DNA of 64,000 nt from AAA044-D11 sp009705075 (GCA_965268675.1 OZ254179.1:434001-498000), one strand, 5' to 3'; shown: positions 52,292 to 62,154, counted from the stretch's first letter. Translations and numbers: made by a program. Notes: generated by a model not told the origin, from the letters alone.

Positions 52292-53290
52292 GTGTTTGCC
52301 TATATCTCTAGACGTTTAGCGGTTTCGCTCCTAATTCTTCTCACCGTTAGTTTTGCAGTTTATGTAATCTTTGCTTTTCTGCCATTTGATCCCGCCTCTC
52401 TAACTTGCGGAAAGAATTGCAATGATCCTGGAATCATCGAAGCAAATAGACGTCGCTTGGGCTATGACTTGCCTTTCTTTACCCAGTATTTCTTATTTTT
52501 AAAGGGACTCTTCTTTGGTCGCACATTTGGTGAGGGTGCTGCCCTAATTAACTGTCCTGCCCCATCACTTGGCTATTCATTCCAACAACATGCCTGCGTA
52601 ACAAATTTGATTGGCGAAGCTCTTCCAGTGACTTTCTCACTCGCAATCGGTGCCATCGTTATGTGGTTGGCCCTCGGTATCGGACTTGGTATTTTGGCTG
52701 CAAGATTCCGTGGTCGCATTGTTGACCAACTAAGCACAATCTTCGTGCTCATCGGAACTTCACTACCAACATTTTTAACTGGCTTGCTGCTTATGGTATT
52801 CGTAGTTATTCGTTGGCATTTAATTCCCTTTCCCTCGGGCAACTACACGCCCTTCTTGGAGAATCCATTTGAATGGGCGCAGATTCTATTCTTGCCTTGG
52901 CTAACTTTAGCTTTTGCTTATGCTGCGCTATATACAAGATTTGTTCGAAGCTCTGTAATTGATACTTCAAATGAAGATTACATTCGCACCGCTCGTGCGA
53001 AAGGTTTAACTGAAAGTGTGATCCTCGGAAAGCACACACTTCGTGCCGCACTTGCACCGATAGCAACAATGGCTGGGCTAGATTTTGCCGGCCTGCTTGG
53101 TGGAGCAATTCTTACTGAATCCGTATTCAACTTACCTGGACTTGGGCGCCTAGCTATTAGCGCTGTTGTTAAATACGACTTACCAATTATCGTTGCAACA
53201 ACGCTTCTTGCAGCATTCATAGTTGTAGTAATGAATTTAGTAGTCGATATTTTGTATGCATATATCGACCCTCGGGTTAGAGTCGCATGA
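52292..53290 (+). CDS. Oligopeptide-type ABC transporter permease (DppB/OppB)
   Basis: A 332-residue permease with six helices: N-terminal FAYISRRLAVSLLILLTVSF, the DppB hallmark RRRLGYDLPFFTQYFLFLKG, a cysteine-containing periplasmic loop (SLTCGKNC and ALINCPAPS, larger than usual) and the coupling segment DYIRTARAKGLTESVILGKH. GTG start. Pairs with the DppC-type subunit encoded upstream. Four-base overlap with the next gene. Confidence 0.92.
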   Translation: MFAYISRRLAVSLLILLTVSFAVYVIFAFLPFDPASLTCGKNCNDPGIIEANRRRLGYDLPFFTQYFLFLKGLFFGRTFGEGAALINCPAPSLGYSFQQHACVTNLIGEALPVTFSLAIGAIVMWLALGIGLGILAARFRGRIVDQLSTIFVLIGTSLPTFLTGLLLMVFVVIRWHLIPFPSGNYTPFLENPFEWAQILFLPWLTLAFAYAALYTRFVRSSVIDTSNEDYIRTARAKGLTESVILGKHTLRAALAPIATMAGLDFAGLLGGAILTESVFNLPGLGRLAISAVVKYDLPIIVATTLLAAFIVVVMNLVVDILYAYIDPRVRVA

Positions 53291-54279
53291 CACTTTTAAA
53301 AGTTGAAAACCTCTCTGTTGATTTCCCAACGCCAGATGGCTTGGTTGCAGCGGTTCATGAAACTTCATTCGAAATCAATCCCGGTGAAACTCTGGCAATT
53401 GTTGGTGAATCTGGTTCTGGGAAGACCGTTACAAACTTAGCTTTAATGGGTCTAATTCCGACTCGCACTGCAAATGTCAGTGGTTCAGCGATTTTTGAAT
53501 CCCATGACGGTCAAATTGACCTGCTTGGCATTGATAGAAATGACCTCCGCAAGTATCGAGGTCGAGATATTGCAATGATTTTCCAGGACCCAATGTCATC
53601 ACTTCATCCGTTCTACACAATCGGTGATCAAATTATTGAGGCCCATCAAATTCACAATAAGGTGGATATAAAAGTAAGTCGTGCCCGAGCAGTTGAATTA
53701 CTTGAAATGGTTGGAATTCAGGGCGCTGATACTCGAATGAAGTCTTTCCCACACCAGTTTTCAGGCGGTATGCGCCAACGTGTAATGATTGCGATGGCGC
53801 TAGTAAATAATCCTTCACTTCTGATCGCAGATGAACCTACGACCGCTCTAGATGTAACAGTGCAAGCTCAAATTATGAAGCTTCTGAGCGATCTCCAGAA
53901 AGATTTGAAGATGGCGATGATCTTGATTACCCACGATATGGGTGTAGTAGCAGGAGCAGCTGATCGGGTAAATGTTATGTACGCCGGTCGCATTGTAGAA
54001 AGTGCAAATGTAAGAGATTTATATGCCAATCCTTTAATGCCGTACACCCAAGGACTTCTTACCTCTGTTCCTAGAATGGATAGACCGCATACTGAACGCC
54101 TTACTGCGATTCCAGGCCAACCGCCTTCAATGATTGCTCTGCCACTTGGTTGCTCTTTCAATCCTCGTTGCACTCGTAAGAGTGAAGTAGCGGGATCGAG
54201 ATGCCAAACTCAAATGCCAGAGTTAACGCTACGTGGCCATGAACATTTCGCTCGCTGCTTTATCGGGGAGGGATCATGA
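53287..54279 (+). CDS. Oligopeptide ABC transporter ATP-binding protein (DppD/OppD)
   Basis: A 330-residue ATPase: Walker A GESGSGKTVTNLAL, Q-loop IFQDPMSSLHPFY, signature FSGGMRQRVMIAMAL, Walker B LLIADEPTTALDV, H-loop LITHDMGVVA. The C-terminal oligopeptide-specific region carries Cys residues in LGCSFNPRCTRKSEV and ARCF that can bind an iron-sulfur cluster in this subfamily. ATG overlaps the permease stop and its stop overlaps the next ATPase. Confidence 0.95.
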   Translation: MTLLKVENLSVDFPTPDGLVAAVHETSFEINPGETLAIVGESGSGKTVTNLALMGLIPTRTANVSGSAIFESHDGQIDLLGIDRNDLRKYRGRDIAMIFQDPMSSLHPFYTIGDQIIEAHQIHNKVDIKVSRARAVELLEMVGIQGADTRMKSFPHQFSGGMRQRVMIAMALVNNPSLLIADEPTTALDVTVQAQIMKLLSDLQKDLKMAMILITHDMGVVAGAADRVNVMYAGRIVESANVRDLYANPLMPYTQGLLTSVPRMDRPHTERLTAIPGQPPSMIALPLGCSFNPRCTRKSEVAGSRCQTQMPELTLRGHEHFARCFIGEGS

Positions 54280-55250
54280 GTTCACCAATAATTGAAGTCA
54301 GAGATTTACACAAATTCTTTCCACTTGCATCGCAAGGTATTTTCTCGCGCGTAAAGGGTGATAACAAGGCAGTTAACGGCGTGGGTTTCTCAATTAATCC
54401 AGGTGAAACCCTCGGACTAGTCGGCGAATCTGGCTGCGGAAAGTCTACGGTTGGGCGAACGATTTTAAAGCTGTACGAACCAACATCTGGCTCCATAACA
54501 TTTGAGGGCGAAGACATAACCAAGTATTCAAATAGCAAGATGAAGCAGATGCGAACAAAGATGCAGATGATTTTCCAAGATCCATACTCTTCGCTTAACC
54601 CACGCCACACAATTGGTTCGATTATTGCTGCCTCTTACGAAATTCAGAATATAACTCCAGATGGAGGCGTTAAGAAAGCCGTTCAAGAGTTGATGGAGCG
54701 CGTTGGGCTAAACCCAGAGCACTACAACAGGTATCCACACGAATTCTCAGGTGGTCAAAGACAACGTATTGGAATCGCTCGCGCACTTGCGATGAAGCCA
54801 AAATTTATTGTTTGTGATGAACCAGTTTCAGCGTTAGATGTTTCAATTCAAGCCCAGGTAATCAACTTGCTTGAAGACTTGCGCGATGATTTTGGCCTTT
54901 CCTATTTATTCATTGCTCATGATTTATCTGTAGTTCAACATATTTCAGATCGCGTAGCAGTTATGTATCTTGGAAAAATTATGGAATTGGCAGATGTCGA
55001 TAACATCTATAACTCGCCACATCATCCATATACAAAAGCTCTACTATCAGCTGTGCCTCTGCCCGATCCATTGTTGGAAGAGAAGCGCGAACAAATTGTG
55101 TTGTCAGGCGAATTACCTAATCCAGCAAATCCACCACAGGGTTGCGTTTTCAATACTCGATGCTGGAAGGCAAAAGAAGCCTGTTTTACAACAGAGCCAA
55201 CGCTCCATCAAGTTGGTTCATCACAAGTTGCATGTCATTTCCCCGAATAG
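54276..55250 (+). CDS. Oligopeptide ABC transporter ATP-binding protein (DppF/OppF)
   Basis: A 324-residue partner ATPase: Walker A GESGCGKSTVGRTIL, Q-loop IFQDPYSSLNPRHTIG, signature FSGGQRQRIGIARAL, Walker B FIVCDEPVSALDVS, H-loop FIAHDLSVVQHIS. It also ends with the oligopeptide C-terminal motif (GCVFNTRCWKAKEACF). It completes the transporter. hutU begins only 43 bases after its stop, with no clear terminator, so transporter and histidine-degradation genes may be one transcript. Confidence 0.95.
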   Translation: MSSPIIEVRDLHKFFPLASQGIFSRVKGDNKAVNGVGFSINPGETLGLVGESGCGKSTVGRTILKLYEPTSGSITFEGEDITKYSNSKMKQMRTKMQMIFQDPYSSLNPRHTIGSIIAASYEIQNITPDGGVKKAVQELMERVGLNPEHYNRYPHEFSGGQRQRIGIARALAMKPKFIVCDEPVSALDVSIQAQVINLLEDLRDDFGLSYLFIAHDLSVVQHISDRVAVMYLGKIMELADVDNIYNSPHHPYTKALLSAVPLPDPLLEEKREQIVLSGELPNPANPPQGCVFNTRCWKAKEACFTTEPTLHQVGSSQVACHFPE

Positions 55251-55292
55251 CGGATACTTTCATTCGCCTTAAAGGCACGATATTCTCGCCAA

Positions 55293-56963
55293 ATGACTGA
55301 TCCAAACTATTCATCCCGCATTCTTCATGCAGCGACAGGTTCAAAATTAACAGCTAAGGGCTGGGGTCAAGAAGCTGCGATTCGAATGCTCCACAACAAT
55401 TTAGATCCTGCTGTTGCAGAACATCCAGAAAAATTAGTTGTATATGGTGGCACCGGAAAGGCCGCAAGAAACTGGCCATCCTTTGATGCGATAGTAAAAT
55501 CTTTAACAAATCTAAATGATGACGAAACTCTGCTTGTGCAATCCGGAAAACCTGTTGGAGTTTTCCAAACTCATGAATGGGCGCCTCGAGTTCTAATTGC
55601 AAATTCAAACTTAGTTGGCGATTGGGCAAATTGGCCAGAGTTTCGGCGCCTAGAGCACCTTGGCTTAACAATGTATGGGCAGATGACCGCTGGTTCATGG
55701 ATCTACATTGGCACACAAGGAATTCTGCAAGGAACTTATGAGACTTTTGCTGCCGTTGCTGCGAAGCGTTTTAATGGAACTCTTCAAGGAACTCTGACGC
55801 TCACTGGTGGTTGCGGGGGAATGGGCGGCGCGCAACCGTTAGCTGTAACCATGAACGGTGGCGTCTGTTTAGTTATTGATATTGATAAATCACGGTTAGA
55901 GAAGCGAATTCAAACTAGATACTTGGATGAAATTGCAGACAATCTTGATGATGCAATTGCGCGAGTTTTAAAGGCTAAGAGCGATCGGCGTCCGTTATCT
56001 GTTGGACTGGAAGGCAATGCTGCTGACTTATTTCCGCTATTACTTTCTATGGATGTTCCAATCGATATTGTTACTGACCAAACATCAGCGCATGACCCGT
56101 TCTCATATGTTCCAATCGGCGTAGATGTTCATGATGCGGCCCAGCTTGCAAAAGATAAGCCAGAAGATTTTACAAAGCGTGCAAAAGAATCAATGGCTAA
56201 ACATGTTGAAGCAATGGTTGGCTTTATGGATAAGGGCGCCGAGGTTTTTGATTACGGAAACTCAATTCGCGATGAGGCCCGTCAAGGTGGATTTAACCGA
56301 GCCTTCGCATTCCCTGGCTTCGTTCCTGCATACATTCGACCACTTTTCTGTGAAGGTAAAGGTCCATTTAGATGGGTCGCACTTTCTGGAGATCCAAAAG
56401 ATATTTATCGCACTGATAAAGCTGTTCTTGATTTGTTCCCAGAGAATGAAGGTCTGCATCGCTGGATAACAATGGCACAAGAGAAAGTTGCTTTCCAAGG
56501 TCTACCAGCACGAATCTGCTGGCTTGGATATGGTGAACGCGATAAAGCGGGTCTTGCGTTTAATGAATTAGTCGCAAAGGGCGAAGTATCTGCGCCAATT
56601 GTTATCGGCCGAGATCATTTGGATTGTGGCTCTGTTGCATCTCCTTACCGTGAAACCGAAGCAATGCTCGATGGTTCAGATGCAATTGCTGACTGGCCGC
56701 TTCTCAATGCAATGGTAAATATTTCTTCTGGTGCATCTTGGGTTTCGCTACATCATGGCGGTGGTGTTGGAATGGGTCGCTCAATTCACTCTGGACAAGT
56801 TTCAGTTGCAGATGGCACAAAACTTGCCGCACAGAAATTGGCAAGAGTTCTTACAAATGACCCTGGCATGGGAGTAATCCGCCATGCTGATGCTGGGTAT
56901 GACATTGCAGTAGATACTGCCAAAGAGCGTCATGTCCATGTGCCGATGTTAGATATTGAGTAA
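55293..56963 (+). CDS. hutU: Urocanate hydratase
   Basis: Second step of histidine degradation: urocanate plus water gives imidazolonepropionate, using tightly bound NAD+ as electrophile. The 556-residue protein has YGGTGKAARNWPSFD, the NAD-loop TLTGGCGGMGGAQPLAVTMN (C near residue 172), and the conserved DQTSAHDPFSY and HHGGGVGMGRSIHSGQ segments. ATG, no good Shine-Dalgarno; GATATT eight bases before it could be a -10 for a nearly leaderless internal transcript. Followed after two bases by hutI. Confidence 0.97.
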   Translation: MTDPNYSSRILHAATGSKLTAKGWGQEAAIRMLHNNLDPAVAEHPEKLVVYGGTGKAARNWPSFDAIVKSLTNLNDDETLLVQSGKPVGVFQTHEWAPRVLIANSNLVGDWANWPEFRRLEHLGLTMYGQMTAGSWIYIGTQGILQGTYETFAAVAAKRFNGTLQGTLTLTGGCGGMGGAQPLAVTMNGGVCLVIDIDKSRLEKRIQTRYLDEIADNLDDAIARVLKAKSDRRPLSVGLEGNAADLFPLLLSMDVPIDIVTDQTSAHDPFSYVPIGVDVHDAAQLAKDKPEDFTKRAKESMAKHVEAMVGFMDKGAEVFDYGNSIRDEARQGGFNRAFAFPGFVPAYIRPLFCEGKGPFRWVALSGDPKDIYRTDKAVLDLFPENEGLHRWITMAQEKVAFQGLPARICWLGYGERDKAGLAFNELVAKGEVSAPIVIGRDHLDCGSVASPYRETEAMLDGSDAIADWPLLNAMVNISSGASWVSLHHGGGVGMGRSIHSGQVSVADGTKLAAQKLARVLTNDPGMGVIRHADAGYDIAVDTAKERHVHVPMLDIE

Positions 56964-56965
56964 GA

Positions 56966-58141
56966 ATGACGAGCAAACTTTTTTACAATATTGGCCAACT
57001 TGTTACGAATGATCCATTGCACGATGGAACTAAGTTAGGTGTAATTGAGAAAGCAGCTCTCTTAATTGAAGATGGCGTTGTTGCCTGGGCTGGGCCAGAA
57101 GACGATGCGTCAACTCACCACATCAAGAAGAAGATTGATGTGCAGGGGCGTGCAGTAATTCCGGGATTTGTTGATAGCCACAACCATATGATTTTTGCCG
57201 GGGATCGCAGCAAGGAATTTCGTGCCCGCATGCTGGGAGAAAGTTATTCTGCCGGGGGAATCGCTCATACTGTTGAAAAAACTCGCGCCGCAAGTGGCGA
57301 AACACTTCGTGCAAATGCGCAATCTCTATTTGCTGAAGCTTATTCAGGTGGAACAACGACAATTGAATGTAAATCTGGTTATGGCTTAACTGTTGATGAT
57401 GAACGTCGCTCTCTCGAGATTGCTCAAGAATTTACCGACGAAACAACTTTTCTTGGCGCCCATGTAGTGCCAGTTGAATATAAATCAAATCCTAAAGATT
57501 ACGTGGATTTAGTTTGCGGACAGATGCTAGAAGCGGTTCTGCCACATGCAAAGTGGATCGATGTTTTCTGTGACAAAGGCGCATTCTCAGTTGAAGATGC
57601 CCGCACAATTTTGCAAGCTGGAATGAGAAAAGGGTTGCGTCCAAGGTTGCATGCAAACCAAATCCAAGAAGGTGGCGGCGTGAGGCTCGGAGTTGAACTT
57701 GGTGTTGCCTCAGTTGATCATGTTTCCCATATCAGCGTTAAAGATATTGAGGCGCTATCTAAATCAAAGGTTGTTGCCACATTGTTGCCAGGAGCTGAAT
57801 TCTCTACTCGCTCTGCCTACCCTGATGTTCGCCCGCTTTTAGAAGCAAGCATTACTGTGGCACTTGCATCAGATTGCAATCCGGGAAGTTCTTACACAAC
57901 CAATATGCCATTCATAATTGCAGTCGCGGTCCGAGATATGCACTTCTCGCCCGAACAAGCACTCTGGTCAGCAACCCTTGGTGGTGCGAAAGCGCTTCTT
58001 CGCGAAGACGTAGGGCACTTATCTGAAGGCGCAAGCGCTGATTTTTCAATTCTAAAATCAGATTCATACATTCACTTGGCATACCGCCCGGGAGTTAATT
58101 TAATAGAAGAGGTATGGCGCAATGGCCTCCAAATCAGATAA
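56966..58141 (+). CDS. hutI: Imidazolonepropionase
   Basis: Third step of histidine degradation, hydrolysing imidazolonepropionate to N-formimidoyl-glutamate. The 391-residue amidohydrolase has metal ligands in FVDSHNHMIFAGDRS, the HANQIQEGGGVRLG segment with VDHVSH, and DCNPGSSYTTNM. The substrate tyrosine/glutamate region ECKSGYGLTVDDE is intact. The end overlaps the hutH start by 20 bases. Confidence 0.96.
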   Translation: MTSKLFYNIGQLVTNDPLHDGTKLGVIEKAALLIEDGVVAWAGPEDDASTHHIKKKIDVQGRAVIPGFVDSHNHMIFAGDRSKEFRARMLGESYSAGGIAHTVEKTRAASGETLRANAQSLFAEAYSGGTTTIECKSGYGLTVDDERRSLEIAQEFTDETTFLGAHVVPVEYKSNPKDYVDLVCGQMLEAVLPHAKWIDVFCDKGAFSVEDARTILQAGMRKGLRPRLHANQIQEGGGVRLGVELGVASVDHVSHISVKDIEALSKSKVVATLLPGAEFSTRSAYPDVRPLLEASITVALASDCNPGSSYTTNMPFIIAVAVRDMHFSPEQALWSATLGGAKALLREDVGHLSEGASADFSILKSDSYIHLAYRPGVNLIEEVWRNGLQIR

Positions 58142-59675
58142 GACTGTAACTCTCTCAACATCGGGAACTACTTTCGATGATGTAATTAACGTTGCAAGAT
58201 TTGGTGCGAAGGTCGAGCTTTCACCAGAATCAATAACCGCGATTAAAGCCTCTCGTAAATTCATCGATGAATATGCCGCAGGTGGCGTTCCCGTTTACGG
58301 GGTTTCAACTGGTTTTGGCGCACTGGCAAATCGTCACATCGATGTTAAAGATCGTACGCAGTTACAGAAATCTTTAATCCGTTCACATGCCGCAGGTGTT
58401 GGTCCAGCGGTAGAACGTGAAGTAGTTCGCGCACTTATGTTTTTGCGACTTAAAACAATGGCGACAGGTCGCACCGGTGTCCGAGTTGAACTCGCCCAGC
58501 AGTATGCTGATTATTTAAATTCAGGTATCACTCCGTTTGTTCCAGAGTTTGGTTCACTTGGATGTAGCGGAGATCTTGCACCACTTTCACATTGCGCCCT
58601 TGCAATCATGGGTGAGGGAATGGTTCATGATGCAAACGGCGTTGAGATGACAGCCATGCAAGCACTCACAAATGCTGGCCTGAAGCCAATTGAATTAGAA
58701 GCGAAGGAAGGCCTTGCGCTAATCAACGGCACCGAAGGAATGCTTGGAATGTTGATTATGGCTTGTTCAGATCTTTACCAACTCGCAACTGTTGCCGATA
58801 TTACTGCTGCGATGAGCATCGAAGGCTTGCTTGGCACCGATCGCGTCTTCGCACCAGAATTACATGGACCACTTCGCCCGCAAGTTGGCCAAACCGTAAG
58901 TGCCGCAAATATTTTTGCAATGCTAAAAGGTTCAGGTCTCGTTGCATCACATCGTGAAAATGATTCAAGAGTCCAAGATGCTTATTCACTTCGATGTGCA
59001 CCACAAGTTGCTGGCGCAGTGCGCGACACAATTGATTATGCATCCCTCATCGCAACTCGCGAACTTGCAAGTGCTATCGATAACCCAGTTGTTTTAGAAG
59101 ATGGCAGCGTTCAATCAAATGGAAACTTCCATGGCGCACCAGTCGGTTATGTCCTAGATTTCCTTGCAATCGCCGCTACCGATCTTGGCTCTATCGCAGA
59201 GCGTCGCACTGACCGCGCTCTTGATCAAAATCGTTCCGCTGGACTTCCTCCATTTTTGGCACATGACCCAGGCGTGGACTCTGGTTTGATGATTGCGCAA
59301 TACACCCAGGCTGGCTTGGTTAGCGAGAACAAGCGGTTATCTACTCCTGCAAGTATTGATTCGATTCCAAGTTCAGGGATGCAAGAAGACCACGTTTCAA
59401 TGGGTTGGGCGGCGGCACGCAAACTTCGTAAAGTTGTAGATAACACTGCAAGAATCTTGGCAATTGAATTAGTTACATCGGCTCGCGCAATTGAAATGCG
59501 CGAAGGTTTAAAGCCGTCACCCGCAACCGGCAACGTCATCAAGAAGTTACGTACAAAGGTTGGGGGAGTCGGCCCAGATCGATTCTTATCTCCAGAGCTA
59601 GAAGCAGCAGTTGATTTAGTTAACAGCGGAGAAATTACAAAAGCCGCCAGAGAAGTTCTACCTAACTTAAGTTAG
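58122..59675 (+). CDS. hutH: Histidine ammonia-lyase
   Basis: First step: non-oxidative deamination of L-histidine to urocanate with a self-made MIO cofactor. The 517-residue protein has YGVSTGFGALANRHI, the MIO loop FGSLGCSGDLAPLSHCAL, NGTEGMLG, QDAYSLRCAPQVAGAVRD and QEDHVSMGWAAARKLR. The MIO triad is C148-S149-G150, with Cys where most enzymes have Ala; Ser-Gly, which cyclise, are kept. It starts inside hutI and its last bases overlap convergent hutG. The order U-I-H with convergent G is compact. Confidence 0.96.
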   Translation: MASKSDKTVTLSTSGTTFDDVINVARFGAKVELSPESITAIKASRKFIDEYAAGGVPVYGVSTGFGALANRHIDVKDRTQLQKSLIRSHAAGVGPAVEREVVRALMFLRLKTMATGRTGVRVELAQQYADYLNSGITPFVPEFGSLGCSGDLAPLSHCALAIMGEGMVHDANGVEMTAMQALTNAGLKPIELEAKEGLALINGTEGMLGMLIMACSDLYQLATVADITAAMSIEGLLGTDRVFAPELHGPLRPQVGQTVSAANIFAMLKGSGLVASHRENDSRVQDAYSLRCAPQVAGAVRDTIDYASLIATRELASAIDNPVVLEDGSVQSNGNFHGAPVGYVLDFLAIAATDLGSIAERRTDRALDQNRSAGLPPFLAHDPGVDSGLMIAQYTQAGLVSENKRLSTPASIDSIPSSGMQEDHVSMGWAAARKLRKVVDNTARILAIELVTSARAIEMREGLKPSPATGNVIKKLRTKVGGVGPDRFLSPELEAAVDLVNSGEITKAAREVLPNLS

Positions 59676-60565
59676 CGTGAAGCAAGTCCTGTGGCTGCTT
59701 CTAAGACAAGAAGTGCAGCAAGACGAATAGTTCTTTGATCTGGAGTATCTAACGCAGCATCGATTTCAGTAATATCAATTGCGCGAACTCGCTTATCACT
59801 TGCTAGCAACCGAGCCGCTTGACGAATTTCATCAGCCGAAATTCCACCCGGCACAGATGCCGGGCAAGCAGGAGCAACTGAGCGATCACAAACATCTACA
59901 TCAATATCAACATAAATCTCCCGGCCACCGGAACCAGCAATCTTCAGCGCTTTTTCAATAGCCTTCTTCATAGACTTATCGCGCAGCTTTGCCCTAGAAA
60001 TTACTGTGATACCAAGTTCTTTCGCTCGCGCAGAATATTCTGCGCTATTGGCAAAGTCTGAAATCCCAATCTGCACAATATTCTTTCCTGTAAGACCAGC
60101 CTCAATCAAACGCCACACGGGAGAGCCATTTGATTTTCCATCCCGTAAATCATGGTGGGCATCAAGTGTTATCAAGCCAATTTTCGAAAGGTCAGGAAAT
60201 AGACCAGAGGCTGCAGAGTATGTAATTGAGTTATCGCCACCAAGAGCAATAACCAATTTATGTTTCCAGAGAAGACCCGAAAGCGCATCAGCAACTCGTG
60301 CTTCACCTGAATCGCCATCTGGTTCAGCAATATCTCCAAGGTCGGTGAAAGTTAATTTACTAAGATCGTGCTTTCCCGACGTACTAAAGGTCGAATATCG
60401 AGCCAAAGCCTCACGAACTGCGGCAGGCGTTAAGTTTGCGCTTGTCGCCGATAAGGAAGTTTCGTGCGCAGGAATACCTACTAAAGCGAAGTCAGCATTT
60501 GGGTTGCTGGAAGCAAATAAAGTATTTGCTCGAGCCCACTTTGGGTCCTGCGACAACTGTGACAT
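59672..60565 (-). CDS. hutG: Formimidoylglutamase / arginase-family hydrolase
   Basis: Arginase-fold binuclear Mn enzyme of 297 residues, most likely hydrolysing N-formimidoyl-L-glutamate to glutamate and formamide, the last hut step. Metal ligands are in LGGDNSITY, DAHHDLRDG and DIDVDVCDRSVAP. Context (four-base convergent overlap with hutH) supports HutG rather than agmatinase. ATG 60565 is chosen; a TTG two codons upstream is possible. Seven bases separate it from the transaldolase stop, so it may be in the transaldolase transcript. Confidence 0.88.
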   Translation of the reverse strand: MSQLSQDPKWARANTLFASSNPNADFALVGIPAHETSLSATSANLTPAAVREALARYSTFSTSGKHDLSKLTFTDLGDIAEPDGDSGEARVADALSGLLWKHKLVIALGGDNSITYSAASGLFPDLSKIGLITLDAHHDLRDGKSNGSPVWRLIEAGLTGKNIVQIGISDFANSAEYSARAKELGITVISRAKLRDKSMKKAIEKALKIAGSGGREIYVDIDVDVCDRSVAPACPASVPGGISADEIRQAARLLASDKRVRAIDITEIDAALDTPDQRTIRLAALLVLEAATGLASR

Positions 60566-60572
60566 AGCCAAA

Positions 60573-61649
60573 TTAATTATCTGGGTTTGGAACGGTTACA
60601 TCACGCACAAAGGCTTCAAGATCATTAACTGATTGCAAGAATCCACGAAGGGTGCGAAGAGTGGCGCCAAAGTTAGTGAATTCTTCAACTTTTAAACCAT
60701 CGACGTCATACATTTTGCGGAATTCCGGGATCTTCTCCAGCATTGGGTTCAAAATATTTGGATCCATTGGTTCTTCAACGCTATTTGGATTAGGAATAAT
60801 TCCACTCTCATTTGCCTTTACTTGCCAGGCAAATGGGGGAGAGATAACCGCATCGCCACCAATGATTTCACTCCAATGCATGTGATTTCTAAATGCAGCA
60901 GATAATAAACGAGTGCGGTATCCGCGCTCCTTATAAATCTTGTGTGCATTCTTAAATACTGCGACACCAGCCCATTCAAGTGAAGCTGGATCGATGGTGA
61001 CTCCAGTTTTTTCAACACTGACCTTTACCCAATCATCAACACGACCAACCATGATTGTGCAGACAGGTCCCATCTGCGAAATATCTAAACCTTCGGCTTC
61101 TCGACGTTTCAACCCACGTTCAATTGCTTCAGCAACTGCAATCGTTTGTGCAACCGAGAATGAAACGGTCGCATTCAGACTCACACCCAAGTAAGTCGCT
61201 TCTTCGAATGCACTTATTGCTTCAGAAGTTACGGGAATCTTCACAATCATATTTTTCGCAAGCTTTGAGAACTCAACTGCTTGCTCGGTCAAGGCCTTTG
61301 CATTGCGAAAATTGCGAGGATCTGTCTGAATCGAAAGCCGACCATTTCGCCCATTATATTTTTCGAATTCTCCTTCAAGTAACTTCGCAGCATTAACTGA
61401 AAGTTCCTTAACCATTGCCCAACCGATTTCATCATCTGTGGCAGTTGGGTGTGCCTTCGCATATTCCTTGATGCGCCCAACCCAATGATCTTTATCTGCT
61501 TTCAACGCGCTAAGCGCGATAACAGGATTACAGGTCGCACCAACGATTCCCCAAGTAAGTGCTTCTTTTAACTCTTTCGGGTCCGCAGAGTCATTCCATA
61601 GAACAGTTTTCGAATTCTCTTTCATGAACAGGAATGGTGATTGCGTCAT
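60573..61649 (-). CDS. tal: Transaldolase-family protein
   Basis: Pentose-phosphate enzyme moving a dihydroxyacetone unit between sugar phosphates. The 358-residue protein has the beta-barrel order with WGIVGATCNPVIALSAL, RLSIQTDP, the Schiff-base lysine in NMIVKIPVT and VSLNATVSFSVAQTIAVAEA. The C-terminal part contains TRLLSAAFRNHMHWSEIIGG and EFTNFGATLRTLRGF. It belongs to a longer, divergent branch, so a different sugar-phosphate aldolase role is possible. GGAGGAAAC precedes the ATG. No transketolase gene is adjacent. Confidence 0.85.
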   Translation of the reverse strand: MTQSPFLFMKENSKTVLWNDSADPKELKEALTWGIVGATCNPVIALSALKADKDHWVGRIKEYAKAHPTATDDEIGWAMVKELSVNAAKLLEGEFEKYNGRNGRLSIQTDPRNFRNAKALTEQAVEFSKLAKNMIVKIPVTSEAISAFEEATYLGVSLNATVSFSVAQTIAVAEAIERGLKRREAEGLDISQMGPVCTIMVGRVDDWVKVSVEKTGVTIDPASLEWAGVAVFKNAHKIYKERGYRTRLLSAAFRNHMHWSEIIGGDAVISPPFAWQVKANESGIIPNPNSVEEPMDPNILNPMLEKIPEFRKMYDVDGLKVEEFTNFGATLRTLRGFLQSVNDLEAFVRDVTVPNPDN

Positions 61650-61758
61650 GTTTCCTCCGCTAATCGTGCGTTAATGCTGTAGAGCCTATTCTCCCGCATA
61701 GAGTTAGTAAAATATTTGGACGGTCCATTCGCCAATTTCCCGTATTATTACGGCACTG

Positions 61759-62109
61759 AAGAGTCGCCCGGATCACCGCGTTACGAATGTACCGAGGAAA
61801 GTCCGGACTCCGAAGAGCAAAGTGGTGGCTAACAGCCACCCGGAGCAATCCGCGGGATAAGTGCCACAGAAAATAAACCGCCGTTAGCAATAACGGTAAG
61901 GATGAAACGGTGGTGTAAGAGACCACCAGCAATTGCAGTGATGTGATTGGCTAGGTAAACCCCACTTGGAGCAAGACCAAAAAGATGGCGTTCGAGAGCT
62001 GCTCGCTCGAGTCATCAGGTAGGTTGCTTGAATCTGTAAGCAATTGCAGATCTAGATGGATGGTGATCGTCTCGCAAGAGAACAGGATCCGGCTTATAGG
62101 GCGACTCTT
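61759..62109 (+). ncRNA. rnpB: RNase P RNA (bacterial class A)
   Basis: Catalytic RNA that removes 5' leaders from pre-tRNAs. Helix P1 is AAGAGTCGCCC (61759-61769) with GGGCGACTCTT (62099-62109). The universal P4 strands are present: GAGGAAAGTCCGGACTCC near 61794-61811 and ACAGGATCCGGCTTATAG near 62082-62099. Internal stems and AGCAATnnGGTAAGGATGAAA-like core features match type A. About 350 bases, normal length. Divergent from the transaldolase gene; a rho-independent terminator follows at once. Confidence 0.95.
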
Positions 62110-62118
62110 CTTCCAATT

Positions 62119-62154
62119 AGGTGGGCGTAGGTTAAAACTACGCTCACCTTTCTG
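62119..62154 (+). terminator. Terminator of rnpB
   Basis: AGGTGGGCGTAG (62119-62130) pairs with CTACGCTCACCT (62138-62149) around GTTAAAA: twelve pairs, one G.T, followed by TTTCT. It starts ten bases after the RNase P RNA end. Confidence 0.8.
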
